64,000 nucleotides of DNA from Parietichytrium sp. I65-24A (taxonomy: Eukaryota > Sar > Bigyra > Thraustochytrida > Thraustochytriidae). The notes under the pieces were generated by a model. It searched no databases, had not been told where the DNA came from, and saw only the letters and a program-made list of their open reading frames with translations. A program made the position numbers and the translations under genes. The DNA lies in the NCBI GenBank assembly GCA_012862575.1, contig BLSF01000083.1, forward strand, positions 7,288 to 71,287. The letters are read 5' to 3'. The number at the start of each line of letters is the position of its first letter. Within the stretch, counting starts at the first letter, position 1. Of this stretch, positions 10,309 through 20,919 are shown one piece after another.

Positions 10309-12854
10309 ATGCGGAAAGATGGCCTCGACGCTTTACAAGGGACGGAGGCCGGTGGCGAGGAGAGGGACGCCGAAGATGGCGAGGCTGCGGAAGTGGATGA
10401 GTTCCGGAGTGAGCAAGATCTGGAGAGCTCAAACACCCTTGACTCGCAGACAATTAATTTGATCGACGAGTCTGACGCCGCCGGTGGGCCCGGATTTAAT
10501 GTGCCAAAGTACTCGTCAAGATCGCACACGACACGAGAGAAGCAAGGGTCGCAGACGCAACAGCGGATAGTCTCAGAAATTGTGGATAGATTATGCACCT
10601 CCTATCCAGTTTGGGTCTCAGTAGCAGTAGGCTCTGCGGTGCTCATGTACGCAGGGCTGATGGTGGCTTGCATCATGTCCCAAGCGTACTCGATGTGGTC
10701 GAATATTCCTGCTCTTGTCTACGAGAAGTTGGGGTATTTCTCCAACTCGAGCGAGCTAGTCTCGATTGGCAGCTTTGCAATGTATGATATCATTGGGATG
10801 ACGTTTTCTTCCGAGGCGTATCTAACAAGTGTGTTTGTCACCGCCTTTTCACTTGTGATGCCATGTAAGTTCTCTTTTTGCTTCTTTTCTCAGGTCTTTG
10901 GTTGCCTTGTGCTCGCACAGTGGTTCAATTTCGCTCACAGCTTTTGCTCTTTTTGTGCGTGCTTTTTGTCGATCAAGTCATGTTCCTCATTCTCATTTTG
11001 ATTGTCTGGTTTGTGCCGCTTACTCTGAAGGCACGGTCGCGAATCTTGCGCTGGATGTCGCGCTTGGGCTCCCTCGTCTTGATCTTTTTCTTCATAGTTG
11101 TGCTGATCACAGCGTTCCTTCAAGTGGTGTACGAGGCTAGTGGGGTGATCTATGTGCTGCGCGGGCAACCAGAGGCGTCGACTTATATATTTATCGTGAT
11201 GGCCATCTTTCTCCTTGTGCTCGTAGAGTGGATCTTCGTGCTACACTACAACTCAACCTATTGGATGAGCAAACTGCATGGGTTTGCCGACCCGGATGAC
11301 AAGCGGAGATGGTACTTTGGATCGAAGGATAGCTCCAACGTCCTGTGCTGTGTGAAAGCTTTGACACGCCTTCGGCCATTCAGCCACCAAGACGCCTCGC
11401 GAAAGCATACAATGTTGCGCGTGGAGAACGTGCAAGGATGGAGACATGCGTCACACCTCCGTGACCAGCAAAGAAGCTCAAAAGACACGTGCGTCACCAC
11501 AATGGCTACCGACATGGAGTACGTGCGTGGAACGTACCGATACTCGTGCACCAACTTCGGATTTTGTTCCTTGTTCGGCTGGTCATTTGGAATTGCCTTG
11601 CTCGGGCTTGTTGGGTTTCTTGCGCCGGCCGTCACCCTTGATTTTGAGGTGAACGGGACCAACCTTGTGCATGAGTCAAGGTCCGCATTGTCACTAGCTA
11701 CGCTTGTCATATCTCCAGTCGCTCGATATCAACAGTCCGACACCTCTGGACTCTACACCATCGTCGTGGTGTTCTTTCTCGTGGTGTCCGCGTTCGCCAT
11801 TATCCTGCACGTAGTCACCACGTTGGCACTGTTTCTACCTGTGGAACAGTTGTGCGGGAAGAGAATGCTCAGGGCCATGTGTCACTTTGCAAACATCATG
11901 ATTACGATTTCCAGCTTTGAGACATATGCCATCGCGCTGTTAATCTTCTGCTATGATTTCACAAAAGTCACCAACAGCCTGTTGAGCCAAAGAACATATT
12001 TTGAGTCGGAAGGGAATGTGACCAGCGACAATCTCCGTGAGCAAGTGGTTTGCTACATCCCGCCAGCATCCGAATCGTTCTGTATCAGTGTGGACTACCA
12101 CTATGGCATCGTCGTTCTTGCGTGTTCGGTGATGCTTGGGATCCCGTACATATACTACTTTGCTGAGACGTACCATCGCCATTTTGGACTTGTTTCTGAT
12201 GGCCGAAACGAGCAGACCTACAGCTCTGGCGAAACCACTCACAAGCATCGTGCGGAAGGGTGCATTGTACTCGCGTGCTATGCCGGGTGTTGTTGTTCAA
12301 GGAAGGAGTACACGTTTCGGCAAGAGTCCGTCGACGAAGATTTTTATTACGACGTCAACAACAACAGCACGTTCTTCATCCCTGAAAAGTTTTACAACAA
12401 CAAGCTGGCTAGCAAATTATCTTCCAGGTGGCTTCGAACTCCGCCCCGAGGGTCCAACAGCGGGGAGAAGCAAAATCACAGCTTGCCTCCACGATCAACA
12501 AGCACAGGTTATCTAGTGAACCACCTTGGTGCCAAAAAGCCTTTGAAAGGCAACGAGACGGTGCGAAAAGCAGGGAGCCTCCCTCGGGACTTCAAAACTG
12601 CGGGAGTGGAGCTGACCTCGTCTGGAGTGCAGACTTTGAGCAAATCGAAAAGCCAGGAGAGTGCCGTTGGGACTATTGCAGCATCGCAGAGCGGGAAGGG
12701 GAAAAAGTTAGTTGCCGGGGAGTCGTCAGCTTCGCAGGTGCATCAGGATATTGACAAGTCGTCAAAGTCTTCTGCCGTGTTTAAGCACCCGATGCTGTCT
12801 CGAAGATTCGGGAGCGAGCCGAGCACCTCGAGCGACGCTCTTGCATTGGTCTGA
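10309..12854 (+). CDS. Polytopic membrane protein of unknown family (two exons)
   Basis: Exon 1 runs 10309-10864, from the first in-frame ATG, and ends at a GTAAGT donor in phase 1. Two acceptors keep the frame: after 10920 (56-nt intron, 829 residues) or after 10977 (113-nt intron, better pyrimidine tract, 810 residues). The protein has an acidic soluble N-terminus of about 90 residues, then roughly ten hydrophobic helices arranged in two groups separated by a basic, Cys-containing loop. The 150-residue tail is Ser/Lys-rich. The segment with LFLPVEQLCGKR and the following SSFETYAIALLI faintly recalls PqiA-like membrane proteins, too weakly to name it. No signal peptide is evident. It faces the DGAT2-like gene tail to tail. 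Confidence 0.7.
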
Positions 12855-13337
12855 AGGACCTCGCTTGCCCATTGCCCACGCTGGGGCGCCTAAGTTTAAA
12901 AATTGTATTGAGAGTCTGTCTTTCCCGCGTTTAGCGGGACATTTGAGAAAGACCCAGCGTGGAGCGCAATTCAGCCTGTCCTCGAAAAACATGATCTCTC
13001 AGCACGTTAGTCAGTCTGAGCAAGCCATGAATCGCGGATCTTGTATCACATGACCAGAAAACATGCACAGCTGGAGAGCATTTTAGGTTTAGCAAATTTC
13101 GAGTTGTTTTAATTAAAAAACCTTTTAGTGTATATACACCGCGACAATGTCCGCGAATTTCCGAGTACATGTAGCACAGAACAGGTTCATCTCTTCCCGG
13201 AGCAAGCAAGCATAAACTTCTCCAGCCTTGCAGCAATCCCTTCAGCGCAGAGGAAAGCACAGGTCACGCGCTTTAGAAGGGTAGGGTGGTACTTGCACAG
13301 ACTCACTTAGAGCGAACGTTTTTAGCCTTGTAGTCTC
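12855..13337. other. 3' intergenic region between convergent genes
   Basis: This 483-base spacer holds no coding signal. It is moderately AT-rich around 13080-13130 and serves as the 3' flank of both neighbours. Confidence 0.5.
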
Positions 13338-16055
13338 TCAGAGTAGCACACCCCACATTGCAAGAGATCGAGACGCAAAAAATGGGCCAAACAAAAAGAA
13401 TGCGACCACCACAAAAGCAATGAGAAACTCCTGCCACGGTAGATCAAATTTTCCCTCGTGATCGACCTCGTCCAAAAATGCCTCTTCATCAAAATTTTCC
13501 AGCTCCACTCCAGCCTCTAGCTTTTGCCACTCCGACTCAAATGCATCAGGATCTACCGGTTCAATGTGCGGCTCAAACACCATCTTCATCGACGAGTATC
13601 CGTCCCCGTGCGCCCCTTTGTACCTGTCAAACAGCTCCGCTAGTCGTGTGTAGTAAAGACGATGCAAGAGCTCCACCTGAGACTGTGAAGGAATTTTGGA
13701 CTCGCTCTTCAGTACTGGGACCCGAATCGGCTTCCCGACAATGATGGTGACCGGGCCTCGGTCTGGCACCGATGGAAGATTGAACCGACCGATGGGGAAA
13801 AGTGCCACATTGGTTCGAAACTGGTCAATAAACCACTTTTGCACCCAGACCGGAATGGGCACATTCCTGACCGTCTTGCGCTCCCCAAAAGCGAAGGTAG
13901 GGACAAGATACATTGGTGTGAGTGGCTTTCGGCTGGCCCTCATAAGTGCGAGGCGGACAAAGCCCCGGTGTTTTGCGCTGATTGGCTCCTCATCCGAGGT
14001 GGGCTGCAGCAGCATCTCGTGCTGACCGCCAGGAACGAGCATGACACTTCCAAATCGATCCAGCCCGCTCCAGACACCGCGTTTCGTCACCTCTAGAGAG
14101 CCTGTCCACTGATTGATATCGCGAAGAATCGGAATGACGTGCGTAATGCTTGCGCTTAGGGTTGCAGGGTATATTCCCGGGAACAGAGAAGACCACTGCT
14201 CCGTATTTTTCAAGTAGGTGGCTCCAGCAGGGATGAGGCCGTGCGGATGGTACCCAAAAAGGTACTCGCTCTCGCTCTCCCACTCCTCCGGAGTATCTCG
14301 AACAACCGTGAGACGAAAGTGCCTCGCCACCATGGTATACATTGCCTCCGGTTGGCGCATGATCCACTCTTTTTGATTGGTGTGCCTGCGCACATAGCTG
14401 CGGATCCCAGTGATGCTTGGCCTTCCTGCGTACGTTGGCAAGTAGAAACATATGGCGACTACAAACACGGCCAAGGCGATTGGAATGTCTTGTATGAATT
14501 TGGCGCACAGGAGAGAGCAGAGGGTCAACAAGAGTTCGGGCTTGAGCGAGCTAAGCAGTATAGCGGTCAGCATTGCAGTGCGAACAAAGTCGTCCAGTCC
14601 AGACCAAAAGGAGGAGTGTTCCGCGGGTACAGATATCGCCTTGTAAGACGCGCCTTGAACCACGCTAGGGAAGGAGACTTGCTTGTTTCCGCCACTGGTT
14701 CCAACATCGTCGTCTTCGTCGTCGTCGGAAGAGGACGTCAGCTCAAGACCTGATCCGGATGCCTTGGGGCCTTTAAAGTACGGCAGGGACAACACCAATA
14801 GCATGTCCGCGAGTATGTAGAGAAGAGCCACACCACCAGGTCTGCAACTACTTACGCCAGTGAGCCTGGCCAGGACACCCATGCCGCTGAGGATAGATGC
14901 AGTCGCGGGAACAATACTGTCAAAGCTGGAAAAGGCCGTCAGGATCACCGGGGCGAGGCGTTCCGCGCTCAGCGAGAGGCAGAGGCCATACAAGCTCCAA
15001 GCGCAAAGTTGCAAGATCACAAACGTTTGACCGCCGCGAAAGGGCTGAAAGAAATTCCAGCCTCTCTCGAAATGAAGCCAACGACCGCCGGCGGCATATT
15101 GCAGCCAAAAAGCTTGAAGGAACATGCTCGTGGACAACACCCCGAGCAGAAGCGAGGAAAATAAGAGGAGCCGCTCTCCACTTTCAGCGAACGTGTACTT
15201 GCCGTCGACTAGTGGTCCCACCGACTGCGAGCAGATTACGGCCTCCCAGGCGTAGGAGATGATGCTCGAAACAAACACCAAGACGCATTCAAGCATGACG
15301 AAAGCTCCGCACCACTCGCGACCGTACTCAGAAGCGAGATAATACCTGAGGGACGCCTCCGTCTCTAAGGTGAATATTGCGAGCTCCTCGGTCGCAGCAT
15401 TCGATGCCACGGACAGTTTACGCTCTGAACGCTTGCGTTCGAGGCGTCTTCGCGCTTTACGATACGCAAGCGCAACTTGCGTGGCAACCAAATTTGAAAC
15501 CAGGAAGAAGAGCGACACCACCAAAAGCTCATAAGGAAAGAAAAATGCCAGCACCCATGGCAAGGTGAAAGGGATGGTGGACACAAAGAAGCAGGTGAGC
15601 ACGAAGAGGTCCCAAACAACCGCGGTTGGAAGGGGGAAAGATTTCGCACTAGAGCTGAGCAGCAACGGGTCTGTGACGCCAACCAAGAATCCCACCACCA
15701 GGGCAATCGCGCTGATTGACACTGCCAGGCTGACAACGCCATCCACCACGTGCGAATTCCATTGACGCGCAACCAAGAGCGTGCATGTCACGGCCGTCAG
15801 AATCAGCTCCACCTCCAGCTTCGTGCCATCCGCCTTATCTCTGGCTGCAGCAAGCGGATTGGGCGAAATCACTTTCGACAACCTCGACCCGTCCGTCTTC
15901 CCGCGGCGCTCGGCATTCGCAGTCCGCTTGGTCAGCGCATGCTCGTCCAATGCAGCGAGCTCTTTGATCACTTTCACCTTCTCGCCCCGCAGAGTTTCGA
16001 AGCTCCACCTCGGCCAGTGCATCAAAAGCACGCGAACCTTCGTCCCCAGCTCCAT
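13338..16055 (-). CDS. DGAT2-family acyltransferase with a large polytopic N-terminal region
   Basis: The frame encodes 905 residues from the first ATG (complement of 16053-16055). Residues from about 590 to 860 are a DGAT2/monoacylglycerol acyltransferase domain: HPHG at 603-606 (the acyltransferase His-Pro-His-Gly block), then VPGGQHEML, an RGFVRLAL segment, PMYLVPTFAFGE and a VGKPIRVP segment, all in the family's usual order. This enzyme class esterifies acyl-CoA onto acylglycerols in the ER for storage lipid. Ordinary DGAT2 is 330-400 residues with one or two helices; here about 540 residues precede it, with roughly ten hydrophobic segments and an acidic Ser/Asp linker near 450-475. A C-terminal helix anchors the tail. 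No intron or stop interrupts the junction. The substrate could be diacylglycerol, monoacylglycerol or a wax alcohol. Confidence 0.85.
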   Translation of the reverse strand: MELGTKVRVLLMHWPRWSFETLRGEKVKVIKELAALDEHALTKRTANAERRGKTDGSRLSKVISPNPLAAARDKADGTKLEVELILTAVTCTLLVARQWNSHVVDGVVSLAVSISAIALVVGFLVGVTDPLLLSSSAKSFPLPTAVVWDLFVLTCFFVSTIPFTLPWVLAFFFPYELLVVSLFFLVSNLVATQVALAYRKARRRLERKRSERKLSVASNAATEELAIFTLETEASLRYYLASEYGREWCGAFVMLECVLVFVSSIISYAWEAVICSQSVGPLVDGKYTFAESGERLLLFSSLLLGVLSTSMFLQAFWLQYAAGGRWLHFERGWNFFQPFRGGQTFVILQLCAWSLYGLCLSLSAERLAPVILTAFSSFDSIVPATASILSGMGVLARLTGVSSCRPGGVALLYILADMLLVLSLPYFKGPKASGSGLELTSSSDDDEDDDVGTSGGNKQVSFPSVVQGASYKAISVPAEHSSFWSGLDDFVRTAMLTAILLSSLKPELLLTLCSLLCAKFIQDIPIALAVFVVAICFYLPTYAGRPSITGIRSYVRRHTNQKEWIMRQPEAMYTMVARHFRLTVVRDTPEEWESESEYLFGYHPHGLIPAGATYLKNTEQWSSLFPGIYPATLSASITHVIPILRDINQWTGSLEVTKRGVWSGLDRFGSVMLVPGGQHEMLLQPTSDEEPISAKHRGFVRLALMRASRKPLTPMYLVPTFAFGERKTVRNVPIPVWVQKWFIDQFRTNVALFPIGRFNLPSVPDRGPVTIIVGKPIRVPVLKSESKIPSQSQVELLHRLYYTRLAELFDRYKGAHGDGYSSMKMVFEPHIEPVDPDAFESEWQKLEAGVELENFDEEAFLDEVDHEGKFDLPWQEFLIAFVVVAFFLFGPFFASRSLAMWGVLL

Positions 16056-16234
16056 GGTTGGCCCGCCAAACCGAGAGACCGATCTTTTCTTCCCGACGCA
16101 CAAATATATAGAAATTAGCAAGACCGAAACGAAACGACACCGGACTGCGCTAAACTATGAGCGCACGCTGGTTGACTGGCTGGCTGGTTGTATTGGCTGG
16201 CTGGAAGGTTGATTGGTTGTATTGGTTGTATTGG

Positions 16235-16290
16235 ATGAATGAATGAATGAATGGATGAAAGGATGGATGCATGGATGGATGGATGGATGA
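16235..16290. repeat. Degenerate ATGA/ATGG tetramer repeat
   Basis: Tandem GAAT and GGAT units run through intergenic DNA about 180 bases upstream of the minus-strand DGAT2-like start. Confidence 0.8.
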
Positions 16291-16569
16291 TTGATCAGAT
16301 GCAATCAAGAGAAGGACCCCACAGCAGCTGTCCTCTCGCTCGCCGAGCATGAACGCGTCAGGAACGTTCGCGGAATGTGTGCGCAGCGTCCGCGCGCATC
16401 GGGGACTAACACTAAGGATGAGACTGAGACTGAGACTGGGTCCTAACAGGTCCGCGGTCCCTCCCTCCTTCCACCCTTTCTTTTCTTTCTTTTCTTTCTT
16501 TCTTTCTTTGGCTCAGTTGAAAAGCAGCGCTCTTTTTTCTTCTGTTTTTCCCTCACAAGAACTCACACC

Positions 16570-16602
16570 AAGAAGAAGAAGAAGAAGAAGAAGAAGAAGA
16601 AG
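16570..16602. repeat. AAG trinucleotide microsatellite, about 11 copies
   Basis: An uninterrupted AAG run in intergenic DNA, just after a CTTT-rich stretch (16480-16510) on the same strand. The two tracts are complementary in character. Confidence 0.9.
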
Positions 16603-17300
16603 GCTGGACCGCTCAGCGTAGATGAGCATTAGAAGAACCCGCTAGGACCCATCGTGAGGTCTTATGGAGATGATTATTCATGACGGTAGTCTCTCCCAGC
16701 CTCTGTGACAGAGTCGTCATCAACCGTTGCTTAGGGTTTGGGGTAGTGCCCGTGTATGTCTGCGGTGCTGGGTGCTGTAGTGCTCTAGCACGCAGTAGTG
16801 CTGTAGTGGGTAATAGTATGTAATATAGTATGTAATAGTAGCGAGAATGAAAATGGTTTCAAGGGACAGATTTGCTAAGGATTTGCATAATGCATAGCTA
16901 TTTGCTGAAAGATAGCGCCAAATATGTGGCAGTTGAGTCATACGGTCGTCATCTAAGTGATGATTAGGAGTTTGGATTATAGTAAATAGTAGTGTGGACT
17001 GTTCAACCTTTCGTCAACCTTTACTCTTTCATTGAGATTGATCGATTGATTTCGATTCATTTCACTGTCAATCAATTTGAAAAGAACAACCATGAACAAC
17101 CACTCAAACGAATTTGGGCAATATCAATCATTGCAGTTTGACAGTGTGGAGAAGTTGTTGTTGTTGTTGTTGTTGTTGGAATGGCTATGCTTTTTGCATT
17201 CGGTTTCACAATGCCAACTGCTGTCAGGATATGTCAGGATGCATCTATACATGCATATGCGCAACCTCGACCGCAGGCAGTCGAAGGAGGTCGTACATAA

Positions 17301-17361
17301 TCTGAATTCCGAAAATTCTGAATTCTGAATTCTGAATTCTGAATTATGAATTATGAATTAT
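17301..17361. repeat. GAATTCT tandem repeat decaying into GAATTAT units
   Basis: Seven-base units of the type TGAATTC follow one another and grade into TGAATTA units. The same unit recurs at about 54441-54463. Confidence 0.85.
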
Positions 17362-18562
17362 GTTCTCTGAGTTCGGGTCGAGAAGCGTTCAGCAGATGAG
17401 ATGATACTGACACAATAAACGTGTTTCACAGTCCCGAATTTTCTCTTCTTCAAATCAGTTTGAACCACGATCAGATTTCCTTTCCAAATCCCTACTGTCA
17501 AGGTCTTTGTTGGCTTACCAAAGTTCTACGTTCGCAGCGCGAAGCATTGCTCAGCAATGCTCAGCAACAGTCGAGCTTGGACAAGACATGCTTGTATAAA
17601 GCAATTAAAACCAATTAGTCAATCGATCAGTCAGTCAGTTCGAATGAAAGTCGGCGTTCGTTGAGTGGCATTGACGAAAAGCTGGCAAGCCGAGCCGATG
17701 CCTCTCCAAGCATTGGCGAATTACTACAGTGTAATCCAAAATGATCTCAATCAATCAAAATCAATCAATCGAATTTCGAGAAAGAAGCGCGGAAGTTCAC
17801 TCCGCGCTCAAGTCCTAGGAGTATTTGCCGCGGTACAACAACACAGTGGAAGTTGGTGTACGGTAAGACAAGATGGTTTGCCATAGGCTTTTGCACGGAG
17901 GGGGCGTAACTGTACACTAGCAATTTCAACCTTTTTCTTGGCGAGTTTTGTGCAAAGTTCAGCCTTCTCCTCTTCCGTTCTTCTCTCACCGCAGTGAAGG
18001 AAAAAGGTGGAACGGAGCAGGTCTGGGCCCTCACAACACAACGCATGCTTTCCCTTTCCTGCTCAATGAATACTACCGTGCACTCACAAGTTCTTTCCCA
18101 TTGTCACCTCTTCTTTGGCTCCAGAATTTGCCGCGCCTCACAACGCGGTGGAGGGAAAAGGCAATCCCCCACACTTTTGCTCCACCTCAGATCTCCTCAG
18201 ACCCGCATTTTTGTTTCTGATTTGGAATGCTACATACGTATGCCGCTACCAACCGGGAGAAAAAAGGAGAGCGCAAGGATGCACACGTTGTAATGCCCCG
18301 CGCGGATGGGACGCTGTAGCTTTTACAAAATACTCGGAATTCACTGTCAGATTCAGATCAAGAATTCACAGATCAAGAATTCAGACTTCAAGTTACAGGT
18401 CCAGGATGAGAAGGTGGAGATGAATAAAGAGCAACAGCTGAAAGTTCGTCCGAATCAAGGTCGTATGCCCTTCGTCGAAAACATTGGCGTGAGGACCTGC
18501 GAGCGCGATTGCTCGCCCGAGAGCACAAGTGCTCTGGTTGATTTCGTGTGTTAGCTAGTGAC

Positions 18563-19993
18563 ATGCGGTTGCTGGGAATCCCGCACGACCAGGGAGACGT
18601 GGTCGCGCAGAGCGCCGTCTCGGACCAAGAGAGCCTCGTGCGGAGTGTGTTTAGAGACCTCCCGGTGCAAGCAGCACTGCAAGATGCAGAGATGTTTGCG
18701 CTGTACGAGCAGGCGCTGCTGGTGCGCGCAGAGGAGTTGAGCGAGTCAGAAGAAGAGAGCGACGATGACGACGATGACGATGACGAACGGATGCTAGAGA
18801 CCAAGCCTGAGTTTGTTGCGCCGATACAACACGCCAAAGAGTCTCCTCTCGCAAAACACCCGGTCTTATGGAGTGCAACTGAAGTAGAAACATGGCTGAA
18901 CGGCCTTGGTCTCGAGTGGAACAAGCAGACACAACTTGACGGATTTGACTTGCTACAGGCGTACGATGATGACTCGCTTGCCGAAGGACTTGTAGATTTG
19001 CTGCCTCGAGAAGTGGTGGAAGAAGAAGAGGAAGAAGAAGGAGAGGAGGAGGGCAATTCAGATGCCAAAGTGCACCACGAAAGCAAACAAGGGCGTCACG
19101 ACGACAGTGCGAGCCCGTACATGATCCTTATCGAGGCGTTGATGGACCTGGTGGAATTTCACTCCGCAGCTGGCTCGTTGGAAGACGTACTTGATAGCTA
19201 TGACGACCTATTGGAAGCTTACGAGACCGAAGTGGACAGGAGGGACAAAGCGTGTGTTCTGCAGCGCTGGTTTAGATGCAGATTGTCGAGTCGAAGCAGA
19301 GAGCTACAAGCTGAGAGAGAGTCTGCGAGTGGTATTCGACTTATTCACAGGGCAGTGTACGCCCAAAACTATTTCCAAATCGGCTTTATGCTAAGCACGT
19401 TCCTCAGCAAGACCTGGGCAGCAAGAACCTCGTGGTGTATCTTGAACGCAGGCGATGGATCTTTCCCACTTGCATTGGCTGCACACGGAATAATGGCTTG
19501 CAGGGTAGAGAGTATGCGTTTTTCGGCTTTGTGTGAGGAGAGGAAGGTAGCCCTCCAGTTGCGGGCCCGGTGGAGATTCCTTAGTGCGCAGATCGCGGAC
19601 GGACTCGACGGGACCGACCCTCCGTTTGATCCGTGGTATATACAAGACATGCTGAATTATTGTGGCACCAACGTGTTTTCGAGAGATAAACACGTCATTG
19701 CGCAATCTGTGCCAGGCGACCCAGATATGTTCGTGGCCGACTTGAGAGATTTCAGCTATTCCAAGTCAGGGGCTGCATTTTCTGCGATACTTGCAGGGCT
19801 GGACGCCGTGCTTCGCAAAAAGATGAAAAAGCGTCGAAAATACCCGAAAACCTTACTGGTACTGGCGAGAGACCCGATGGACCCGTCTATTCGTCAAACA
19901 CTGAACACCTTAGGAGTTCTTGAGGAGCACCTCCTCCCGCTGGGAAGTACCGCAGTAAAAGCATTCCTGGTAGAAATCAAGGTCTTCAATTAG
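18563..19993 (+). CDS. SAM-like and IQ-motif protein with methyltransferase-like C-terminal region, function unknown
   Basis: The frame gives 476 residues from the first ATG. After a helical start comes a run of Glu/Asp (about 60-75). Residues near 105-145 (LWSATEVETWLNGLGLEW and the following LLQAYDDDSL) look like a SAM domain, a small helical protein-interaction module. A second acidic run follows. KACVLQRWFRCRL near 230 fits an IQ motif, a calmodulin-binding helix. The C-terminal half begins with ILNAGDGSFPLALAAHGI, which resembles a glycine-containing nucleotide or S-adenosylmethionine loop, but the later motifs of a methyltransferase are not clear to me. I do not recognise the family. 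Several EEE and DDD runs come from GAA and GAC repeats. Confidence 0.7.
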   Translation: MRLLGIPHDQGDVVAQSAVSDQESLVRSVFRDLPVQAALQDAEMFALYEQALLVRAEELSESEEESDDDDDDDDERMLETKPEFVAPIQHAKESPLAKHPVLWSATEVETWLNGLGLEWNKQTQLDGFDLLQAYDDDSLAEGLVDLLPREVVEEEEEEEGEEEGNSDAKVHHESKQGRHDDSASPYMILIEALMDLVEFHSAAGSLEDVLDSYDDLLEAYETEVDRRDKACVLQRWFRCRLSSRSRELQAERESASGIRLIHRAVYAQNYFQIGFMLSTFLSKTWAARTSWCILNAGDGSFPLALAAHGIMACRVESMRFSALCEERKVALQLRARWRFLSAQIADGLDGTDPPFDPWYIQDMLNYCGTNVFSRDKHVIAQSVPGDPDMFVADLRDFSYSKSGAAFSAILAGLDAVLRKKMKKRRKYPKTLLVLARDPMDPSIRQTLNTLGVLEEHLLPLGSTAVKAFLVEIKVFN

Positions 19994-20102
19994 TCAAAGT
20001 TCAAATAGTTCAAATTCAATTTGTTTTTTCAGCAGAGATGGATCTACAAGGCCGGCCAGCGGCCAGGAAGGCTCGGTTGGTAATCTAGTGGAGTTTTGAT
20101 TC

Positions 20103-20813
20103 TTAAAAGTCAAGAAACGCCAAGCTTGATGGCCATCGCATGTCTTTTTTCCGCGCGAGCTCATCCTTGAAGAATTCTCCTTCGGAGCTCAAAAGTTCCC
20201 GCAATTTGTTTTTGCGTTCTTCTTGCCGCTCCATGGAAGCAACGCGAACTCGCACGGCTTGTGGGAGAGCGTCTTCATATCCTGTGATTCTTCCAATGTT
20301 TAGCTCTCTTGTGAGCACCTCCAGTCTATTCACCATCATCTGCGGGGAGGCTAGTGCCGGGCGGCCTGCAATTGGGTTTCCGAGGAAGAGAGACGCGCCC
20401 GCGTACTTTCGTCTATCTCGGTGGTCGTTTATAAGCCCCTGTGCACCAACTCGGGAAAGAAATGGATCAAAAAGCTGTTGCTCTAGAGCATCGTTCTGGG
20501 CATGCGCCCGGTGATTTGAAGGATAAACTCCACCATGCTCGTCACCCATACCGTCGACCCCCACTTGATCCTTGGCAGAGCATGTCGTGTGCACTCCGTC
20601 CTCCCACCGAGCTCGCGCCATCTGTGCCTCAGCGTACAGCCTGCTCTCCTCCAGCCGCACCCGGTTTTGCCTCTCTTCGTGATAACGCCGGTAGGCCAGC
20701 TCGTCTTCCTTCCGACCCGCGCGGCCCGTGGCGGCGAGGCAAGTCTCACCCGGCCCGCATCTCACAATTATCAGCGGCACCAGCCCCATCTGCAGCCGGC
20801 GGTCATCTCGCAT
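20103..20813 (-). CDS. Hypothetical charged helical protein
   Basis: The frame codes for 236 residues from the only well-placed ATG (complement of 20811-20813). Residues 35-75 are a strongly charged helix rich in Arg and Glu. The C-terminal 100 residues (from about GAQGLINDHRD) have balanced composition and end in WPSSLAFLDF. I do not recognise it. Directly before the ATG the same frame stays open through a hexamer repeat that would read as Gln-Glu repeats, but no ATG lies upstream, so the repeat is taken as leader. No intron signals seen. It is 109 bases beyond the end of the plus-strand gene before it, tail to tail. Confidence 0.55.
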   Translation of the reverse strand: MRDDRRLQMGLVPLIIVRCGPGETCLAATGRAGRKEDELAYRRYHEERQNRVRLEESRLYAEAQMARARWEDGVHTTCSAKDQVGVDGMGDEHGGVYPSNHRAHAQNDALEQQLFDPFLSRVGAQGLINDHRDRRKYAGASLFLGNPIAGRPALASPQMMVNRLEVLTRELNIGRITGYEDALPQAVRVRVASMERQEERKNKLRELLSSEGEFFKDELARKKDMRWPSSLAFLDF

Positions 20814-20818
20814 CCCTG

Positions 20819-20919
20819 TCTCTTGCTCTTGCTCTTGCTCTTGCTCTTGCTCTTGCTCTTGCTCTTGCTCTTGCTCTTGCTCTTGCTCTTGCTCTTGCTC
20901 TTGCTCTTGCTCTTGCTCT
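20819..20919. repeat. Hexamer microsatellite (CTCTTG), about 16-17 copies
   Basis: A nearly perfect 100-base run ends about six bases before the start codon of the minus-strand gene at 20813. On the coding strand it reads CAAGAG repeats, so it probably forms most of the 5' leader. Confidence 0.9.

Larger units (their letters stand above)
16056..18562. other. 2.5-kb repeat-rich intergenic region
   Basis: No supported gene. It contains ATGA/ATGG tetramers, an AAG run, a TTG run (17156-17178), GAATTCT units and three CACTGTCA copies (17063, 17139 inverted, 18342). A highly charged frame on the minus strand at 17808-18041 was considered and left out. Confidence 0.5.

Noticed and set aside
17808-18041. 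Minus-strand charged frame containing EEEKAELCTKLAKKKVEI, reminiscent of a prefoldin-like helix
   Set aside because: Only one helix-length stretch looks coding, it runs into poor sequence, and I could not find convincing splice sites to continue it.
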